Shown: positions 59,386 through 64,000 of the stretch, piece after piece
Layout: each line of letters opens with the position of its first letter
Numbering within the stretch: position 1 is the first letter of the stretch
Assembly (NCBI GenBank): GCA_965217175.1
Contig: OZ244251.1
Span: forward strand, 62,001 to 126,000
Direction of reading: 5' to 3'
DNA: 64,000 bases
Source: Bin87 sp965217175
Lineage (GTDB): Bacteria > Chloroflexota > Dehalococcoidia > Lucifugimonadales > UBA3495
Notes under the pieces: generated by a model
Seen by the model: only the letters and a program-made list of their open reading frames with translations
Databases searched by the model: none
What the model was told of the DNA's origin: nothing
Made by a program: the position numbers and the translations under genes

Positions 59386-60840
59386 ATGCCTGCACGAACG
59401 GGAGCAGAATATATTGCCGGGATCAGGGAACGTTCGGCGGAAGTTTATATCAGCGGTGAACGGGTGAAGGATGTAACGGCCCACCCTGCCTTTGCCGGCG
59501 GCTTGCACACCGTAGCCAGCTTGCTGGACATGCAACACGATCCAGCGCTGCGCGATGATATGACCTACACGTCGCCCACAACCGGAGATCCGGTCGGCTT
59601 GTCGTTCATCATGCCGCGCAACGCCGATGATCTGAAACGCCGCCGCAAGATGATCACCAATTGGGCGAAAGGCTCCTGCGGCATGATGGGTCGCACACCC
59701 GATTTTCTCAACGTGGCAGTGATGTCGATGGCCGCTGGCGCCGACTTCTGCGCTCGGAACCGTCCGGAGTTCGGGCAGAACATCCTGAACTATTACGAGT
59801 TCATCCGGGAAAACGACATCGTGATGACACATACTCTGGTGAACCTGCAACGGAGCCGGTCGGTGGGCAACACTCCGTTCGACGACCGCACCGACGTGGC
59901 CCTATCGGTGGTTGATGAGAACCAGGATGGCATCGTGGTGCGCGGGGCGCGGGTGCTGGCAACCCTGGGGCCGCTGTCCGATGAGATTGCGGTGTATCCG
60001 GCGCGGACCCGGCGAGTGCCAGTTGGCGAGGAAGGCAAGTACGCCTTCGGGTTTGCCATTCCGTGCAACATGGATGGCCTGAAGTTCCAGTGCCGCGACA
60101 CCTTCGACACCGGCCGTTCGCATTTCGATCATCCCGCCAGCAGCAGGTTCGAGGAGATGGACGCAATCGTATTTTTCGACGATGTGCTGGTGCCCTGGGA
60201 GCGCGTGTTCCTGTACAACGACGTCGCGTTGTGCAACCAGTGGGGCGAGCGCACCAATCGCAACGCTCACACCGGCCACCAAGTGGTTACCAAAAACGTA
60301 GTGAAGTGCGAGTTCGTCCTGGGTCTGGTGTCGTTGATGGCCGACATTCTGGGTTCTGGCGAACTGCCGCAAACCCAGCATCTCATCGCCGAAGTGATTG
60401 ATAACCTGGAGATTACCAGGGCGCTGCTGGCGGCATCAGAGGCGCAGGCGTCCACCGACGAGTGGGGGATATTCTGTCCCGACTACCGACCGTTGCTGGT
60501 GGCTCGCAAACAGATGATTACCATGTACCCACGGATGGCAGAGATACTTCACCTGCTGGGCTCCAGCAGCCTGATGGCGCTACCTGCCGAGGCCGACCTG
60601 AGCGGGCCGCTGGCCGATGAAATCGAACGGTATATGGACACGGATACGGCGACGGCAGAGGAACGCATCCGTTTATTCCGCCTGGCTTGGGATGTGTCCT
60701 GCAGTGCGTTCGGCGGTCGGCAAACCCTGTACGAACGATATTTCGGCGGAGACTCGGCCCGCAACGCTGCACTCCTGTATCAGATATACGATCGCGATCC
60801 CGCCCGTAAGCTGGTCCAGGAATTTTTGAGCTGGGAGTGA
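59386..60840 (+). CDS. 4-hydroxyphenylacetate 3-hydroxylase family (HpaB-type) oxygenase
   Basis: A 484-residue FADH2-dependent hydroxylase of the acyl-CoA-dehydrogenase fold. Marks are MPARTGAEYIAGIRERSAEV, TADxxxHPAF-like VTAHPAFAGGLHTVASLLDM, NFMRMT-type RGxxxLATLGP appearing as VVRGARVLATLGPLSDEIAV, FDDVLVPWERVFLYNDVALC and the late AFGGRQTLYERYFGGD. It needs a separate flavin reductase (HpaC), which is not in the window. The substrate may be a phenol, but family members also act on other aromatics and on aliphatic compounds (4-hydroxybutyryl-CoA dehydratase is a distant relative). Confidence 0.9.
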   Translation: MPARTGAEYIAGIRERSAEVYISGERVKDVTAHPAFAGGLHTVASLLDMQHDPALRDDMTYTSPTTGDPVGLSFIMPRNADDLKRRRKMITNWAKGSCGMMGRTPDFLNVAVMSMAAGADFCARNRPEFGQNILNYYEFIRENDIVMTHTLVNLQRSRSVGNTPFDDRTDVALSVVDENQDGIVVRGARVLATLGPLSDEIAVYPARTRRVPVGEEGKYAFGFAIPCNMDGLKFQCRDTFDTGRSHFDHPASSRFEEMDAIVFFDDVLVPWERVFLYNDVALCNQWGERTNRNAHTGHQVVTKNVVKCEFVLGLVSLMADILGSGELPQTQHLIAEVIDNLEITRALLAASEAQASTDEWGIFCPDYRPLLVARKQMITMYPRMAEILHLLGSSSLMALPAEADLSGPLADEIERYMDTDTATAEERIRLFRLAWDVSCSAFGGRQTLYERYFGGDSARNAALLYQIYDRDPARKLVQEFLSWE

Positions 60841-60890
60841 ACGCAACCATCAGACCATCCCTCTCCCAGAAGAGCCAATTGCCTGACCTC

Positions 60891-60935
60891 TCATTGCGTC
60901 GCCTCATCTGGGTTGCCACGCTACGCTCGCAATGA
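60891..60935. repeat. Dispersed inverted-repeat element, shortened copy 3
   Basis: TCATTGCGTCG at the left and GTTGCCACGCTACGCTCGCA(ATGAC) at the right; the middle part of the longer copies is deleted. Confidence 0.7.
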
Positions 60936-61071
60936 CAAGCCTCAACACCCCAACCTTTTCCCATAGACGTAAGAGTATGATGCTTTCACCCTCACCCCCG
61001 TATCAAGTACGGGGCAGGCTCCAACCCTCTCCCATCAAGGAAGAGGCAACCCATGTTCTGGAGAAGACATA

Positions 61072-61833
61072 GTGATTACCGTTGCCGAGATTAACATTGC
61101 CCCGGTCAAGTCCATGGGGCTGGTGGGACTGGATGAAGTTGTGCTCGATTTGGGTGGCATCCGCGACGACCGGCGGTTCTACCTGGTGAACGGTCATGGC
61201 CGGCTGCTAACGCGGCGCCAGGTGGGAAAGCTGGCGCAACTGACGGCGGCATGGGACGCGGCGGAAGAACGGTTGAGCATCCGGTTTCCGGATGGTACGA
61301 CGCTGGAAGGCCAACCGGAGTTGGACCGTCCGGTGTGGACGATCGTTTGGGGCCGCCGGGTGCGCGGGCGTTCGCTGACAGGCGACTGGATGCAGGCATT
61401 GAGTGAGTTTTGTGAACAACCCGTTGTGTTGATGATGTCTGACCTGCCGTGCCAGGTGTTCGACGAGTTTCCGGTGTCGGTGCTCGGTCGTGCATCGGTG
61501 GAGCGGTTGTCGTCTGAAATGGGAATGTCCGAGGACGAGTGCCTGGCCACCGACCGGTTTCGCCCCACCCTCCTGCTGGACGGTTGCGAGCCCCACCAGG
61601 AAGACGGCTGGATGAATCGACCGATCAACATCGGCGATGCGGTCGTGAGAATCCTTGCACCCGACCCCCGCTGCGCCATCGTCGATCAGGAACCAGACAC
61701 CGGCGAGACGGACACCGATGTCGTCAAGTCGATCCTGGGCTACCGACCCAACCCGTCGGCGGCATATTTTGGCGTGTACGGCCTGGTGGAAAAACCGGGC
61801 GCCGTGCGCGTAGGCGACGAAGTCGGGGTGTAA
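61072..61833 (+). CDS. MOSC-domain protein
   Basis: A 253-residue protein with the MOSC N-terminal beta barrel (ITVAEINIAPVKSMGLVGLD, GIRDDRRFYLVNGHGRLLTR) and the MOSC domain (RFRPTLLLDGCEPHQEDGWM, INIGDAVVRILAPDPRCAIV). The Cys in DPRC is the conserved ligand thought to bind molybdenum cofactor or a sulfur carrier, as in mARC or YcbX. It begins at GTG 61072. It transfers or carries sulfur in molybdenum-enzyme chemistry, or reduces N-hydroxylated compounds. It is followed by a convergent terminator. Confidence 0.9.
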   Translation: MITVAEINIAPVKSMGLVGLDEVVLDLGGIRDDRRFYLVNGHGRLLTRRQVGKLAQLTAAWDAAEERLSIRFPDGTTLEGQPELDRPVWTIVWGRRVRGRSLTGDWMQALSEFCEQPVVLMMSDLPCQVFDEFPVSVLGRASVERLSSEMGMSEDECLATDRFRPTLLLDGCEPHQEDGWMNRPINIGDAVVRILAPDPRCAIVDQEPDTGETDTDVVKSILGYRPNPSAAYFGVYGLVEKPGAVRVGDEVGV

Positions 61834-61863
61834 AAAAGAGCTTCCACCCAGCCGGGTGGAAGC
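61830..61863 (-). terminator. Rho-independent terminator for the aminotransferase gene
   Basis: GCTTCCACCC (61840-61849) and GGGTGGAAGC (61854-61863) form a perfect 10-bp stem; read on the minus strand it is followed by TCTTTTTTAC. Confidence 0.88.
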
Positions 61864-61895
61864 CCATCAGGATCATCCGGTATTCAGACGCAATC

Positions 61896-63239
61896 TTAGC
61901 TGTGCTGAATTAGTCCTTCTTCCATCATGGCGGCGATGGCGCCGTCGAATGCTCCGATGGTGAAGTCGATGTCGGTTTCGGTGTGAGTGCCTGACAGCAC
62001 CCCGCTGGTGCGGGACATCAGGTCGACGCCACGGACTTGCAGGGCTTGACGCAGGCTGCGCTGGATCGCCACGGGCTGGTTCTTCAGGCGCGAGGCATCG
62101 AGCCCGTCGATGCTGCTGGAGCCAAAAAACAGGTGGAAGGTCGATGATTCCCCGTACACGGTGGCATTGACCTCACGGCGTTCCACAACTTCCCGCAAGC
62201 CAACGCGCAAGCGATCGGCCATCAGATCGGCCTGGGCGATGTATTCGCCAGTTGCCACCAGCCGCAGGGCGGCGTTGCCGGCAGCCGCGGCATAGGGGTT
62301 GGCGTTGAACGTCCCACCGTGCAACACACGCTCGTAGCGATCGTGTTGACTGTCGCCGGTCTGGTGCATTACGGCCATAAATTCATCACGGCCGGCAACG
62401 GCTCCGCCGGGTAGGCCCCCAGTAAGAATTTTGGCCATCGTACAGAGGTCGGGTTCTACACCCAGGCGCTCCTGAGCGCCACCGGGCGCCCACCGGAAAC
62501 CGGTGATAACCTCGTCCATGATCATCACCACGCCGTGTTCGCGGGTCAGACGGCGCACGCCTTCCAGGAATCCATCGGGCAACGGCACCGTTCCGTAGGA
62601 TGCTCCAGATGCCTCGGTGATTACGCCGGCAATGTTGTCGTCATTCGCCAGAACATTCTCCAGCGCGGTGAGGTCGGTGGGCAGCACGATAATCGAGTCG
62701 ATCGTACCTTGAGGGATGCCAATGGAAGCCGGCACATCGAAGGGCGGCAGGTTGCCGGGCATTACGTAGTCGTGCCATCCGTGGTAGTGGGATTCCCACC
62801 GGATGATTTTTTCTTTCCCGGTGTATCCCCGAGCGACGCGCATGGCGAGCATCGTAGCCTCTGCGCCAGAGCCGACGAAACGGACTTTGTCAGCGCACGG
62901 CATCAGCGTGCAAACCCGTTCTCCCCATTCCAGCATGGGCTCGGTGGGAGCGCCAAAGTGGGAACCGTCGGCAAGCACCGCCGATAATGCGCTGACTACC
63001 TCGGGGTGAGCATGACCCAGCAGCAGTGCTGCCGATCCCATGCCGTAATCCACATACTCGTTACCGTCGATGTCCCATTTGCGCGGCCCGCTGCCCCGAG
63101 CAACGATGACCGGGAACGGGTCTGACGTGTACCCATCGTGTCCCGGGCTACCCGAAGGGAAACGAGCCTGAAAGTTGGGTTGCAGGCCCCGGGACCGGGG
63201 GTTCATTCGGATGTATTGTTCCTGGATAGTCTCCGCCAT
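61896..63239 (-). CDS. Glutamate-1-semialdehyde aminomutase-like class III aminotransferase
   Basis: A 447-residue PLP enzyme of fold type I, class III. Marks are WDIDGNEYVDYGMGSAALLL, VRFVGSGAEATMLAMRVARG with the PLP phosphate loop, MIMDEVITGFRWAPGGAQER with the cofactor Asp, and the Schiff-base Lys in TMAKILTGGLPGGAVAGRDE. YERVLHGGTFNANPYAAAAG is also typical. HemL-like proteins outside heme gene groups are usually transaminases for other amines, and no other heme genes lie here, so I do not assign hemL. It is transcribed on the minus strand and ends at a clear terminator. Confidence 0.9.
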   Translation of the reverse strand: MAETIQEQYIRMNPRSRGLQPNFQARFPSGSPGHDGYTSDPFPVIVARGSGPRKWDIDGNEYVDYGMGSAALLLGHAHPEVVSALSAVLADGSHFGAPTEPMLEWGERVCTLMPCADKVRFVGSGAEATMLAMRVARGYTGKEKIIRWESHYHGWHDYVMPGNLPPFDVPASIGIPQGTIDSIIVLPTDLTALENVLANDDNIAGVITEASGASYGTVPLPDGFLEGVRRLTREHGVVMIMDEVITGFRWAPGGAQERLGVEPDLCTMAKILTGGLPGGAVAGRDEFMAVMHQTGDSQHDRYERVLHGGTFNANPYAAAAGNAALRLVATGEYIAQADLMADRLRVGLREVVERREVNATVYGESSTFHLFFGSSSIDGLDASRLKNQPVAIQRSLRQALQVRGVDLMSRTSGVLSGTHTETDIDFTIGAFDGAIAAMMEEGLIQHS

Positions 63240-63299
63240 TTTGTTATTCCTTTACAGCCGGGGCTGCTCGTGCCCGTGTACGTGGGGTGAATTATAGGA

Positions 63300-64000
63300 T
63301 CAATTGTCGGCGGCCACTGCTGCCGCCTCGTGTTGCAGTATGCTGCCGAACACGGAACGTAGTTCGGCGCAGGATAGTTCCAGCGCCTGCCGTCCCTTAT
63401 CTATTACGTGAGGCATTCCGAAGAAGCCGTGAATCACGCCATCGAACCGCTTTTGCACGGTGGGTACACCCGCATCCCGAAGGGCTGCGGCATAGGCCTC
63501 CCCTTCGTCGCGCAGGGGGTCGAACTCAGCGGTAATCACCAGGGCCGGCGCCAGATCAGGGGTGAGCCGGGCCCGCAACGGGGAAACGAAGATGTTGTAC
63601 GCCGAGAGTTCAGCGCGATCCAGATAATGGTCCCAGAACCAGCGCATACTCTCCGTTTCCAGGAACATGCCCGACCCGTTCACCGTGTAGGATCGTCCAC
63701 TGTAGGCGGCGTCGGTGGCGGGATACACGAGAAGTTGATACACCGGCGGCGTCTCGAAGTCTTCGTGGGACAGGGCTATTGCCGCAGCCAGGTTGCCGCC
63801 GGCGCTGTCACCACCCACGGCGACGGCGTTGGGTCGACCACCCAGCGATTCGGCGTTGTAGGTTGCCCAAATCGTGGCGGTGAGGCAGTCCTCGAACGGC
63901 GTGGGGAATTTGTACTCGGGGGCCAGGCGGTAGTCCACCGAAATGACAACGCAGTCGGCGCCAACGCATAGCTCCCGCGCGGTGGCGTCGGCGGTTTCGA
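63300..64000 (-). CDS. Hormone-sensitive-lipase-like esterase (Aes family), 5' end outside the window
   Basis: At least 233 residues of an alpha/beta hydrolase of the HSL family, cut by the window edge; the oxyanion HGG motif should lie just beyond. Present are VVISVDYRLAPEYKFPTPFE, the nucleophile motif VGGDSAGGNLAAA (GDSAG), acid Asp in TAEFDPLRDEGEAYAAALRD and base His in FDGVIHGFFGM. It hydrolyses short acyl esters. It lies on the same strand as the aminotransferase, 60 bases upstream. Confidence 0.9.
   Translation of the reverse strand, partial: ETADATARELCVGADCVVISVDYRLAPEYKFPTPFEDCLTATIWATYNAESLGGRPNAVAVGGDSAGGNLAAAIALSHEDFETPPVYQLLVYPATDAAYSGRSYTVNGSGMFLETESMRWFWDHYLDRAELSAYNIFVSPLRARLTPDLAPALVITAEFDPLRDEGEAYAAALRDAGVPTVQKRFDGVIHGFFGMPHVIDKGRQALELSCAELRSVFGSILQHEAAAVAADN

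Noticed and set aside
61896..63239. hemL as the gene name
   Set aside because: The fold matches, but no heme-biosynthesis neighbours are present and many class III aminotransferases look alike at this level.
1..64000. CRISPR arrays, rRNA genes or a prophage
   Set aside because: No regular spacer-repeat pattern, no rRNA-like sequence and no phage structural genes were seen.

Overview
The window is about 60% GC and looks like chromosomal DNA of a free-living or host-associated bacterium with a scavenging, catabolic lifestyle. The mix (LLM flavin monooxygenase, type III CoA-transferase, Ldh2-type dehydrogenase, FAH-family hydrolase, HpaB-type hydroxylase, DUF35/thiolase pair, split cobalt nitrile hydratase, TauE/SafE permeases, sulfopyruvate-decarboxylase-like pair) recalls SAR202/Dehalococcoidia-type Chloroflexota. 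This is an inference from gene content; there is no rRNA gene here to settle it.

Bases 1-17000 are accessory DNA and largely a gene graveyard. A single membrane-protein gene (frame 3893 to 45) is split by two different insertion sequences, an IS5/IS1031-like and an IS701-like element, that sit at the same CTAA site. Then come a tRNA-Asn with terminator, relics of at least four further transposon families (5218-5945, IS1380, IS21, IS630), an intact Fic protein with a 23-bp perfect inverted repeat over its promoter and start codon, a mosaic of ATPase and type III restriction fragments between 17-bp direct repeats, an intact bacterial voltage-gated channel, a UvrD-like helicase with a RecB-type Fe-S nuclease, a decayed SelA-like gene and a protein with two tandem PH-like domains.

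Bases 17000-35000 hold small catabolic or housekeeping units: a MaoC pair, an odd SDR, a three-gene envelope operon (S49 protease, DUF4350-like membrane protein, lipoprotein), an ASCH protein, a flavin monooxygenase, a Zn alcohol dehydrogenase, a CoA-transferase, DUF2851, three tandem paralogous cupins, DUF429, an SDR lacking its catalytic Tyr and Lys, a TPR protein and a DUF35-thiolase pair.

Bases 35000-46700 hold RpiB, a three-gene nitrile hydratase/thiocyanate hydrolase-like set, a polysaccharide deacetylase, the translation/transcription cluster greA-lysS-serS, a Yip1-like protein, a 5-formyl-THF cyclo-ligase-like protein, and an RCC1-like repeat gene broken by the second IS5 copy.

Bases 46800-64000 are catabolic again: two TauE/SafE permeases, an Ldh2/ComC-like dehydrogenase, an MDR dehydrogenase, an FAH-family hydrolase, a solute-binding protein without signal peptide, a FIST protein, a ComD/ComE-like TPP enzyme, a TPR-HicB fusion next to a HicA-like toxin, a hydrolase, an HpaB-type hydroxylase, a MOSC protein, a GSA-aminomutase-like aminotransferase and a truncated esterase. 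The permeases, ComC-like and ComDE-like genes suggest sulfolactate breakdown with sulfite export. Short hairpin repeats of several families lie between genes and inside dead ones. No CRISPR array was seen.
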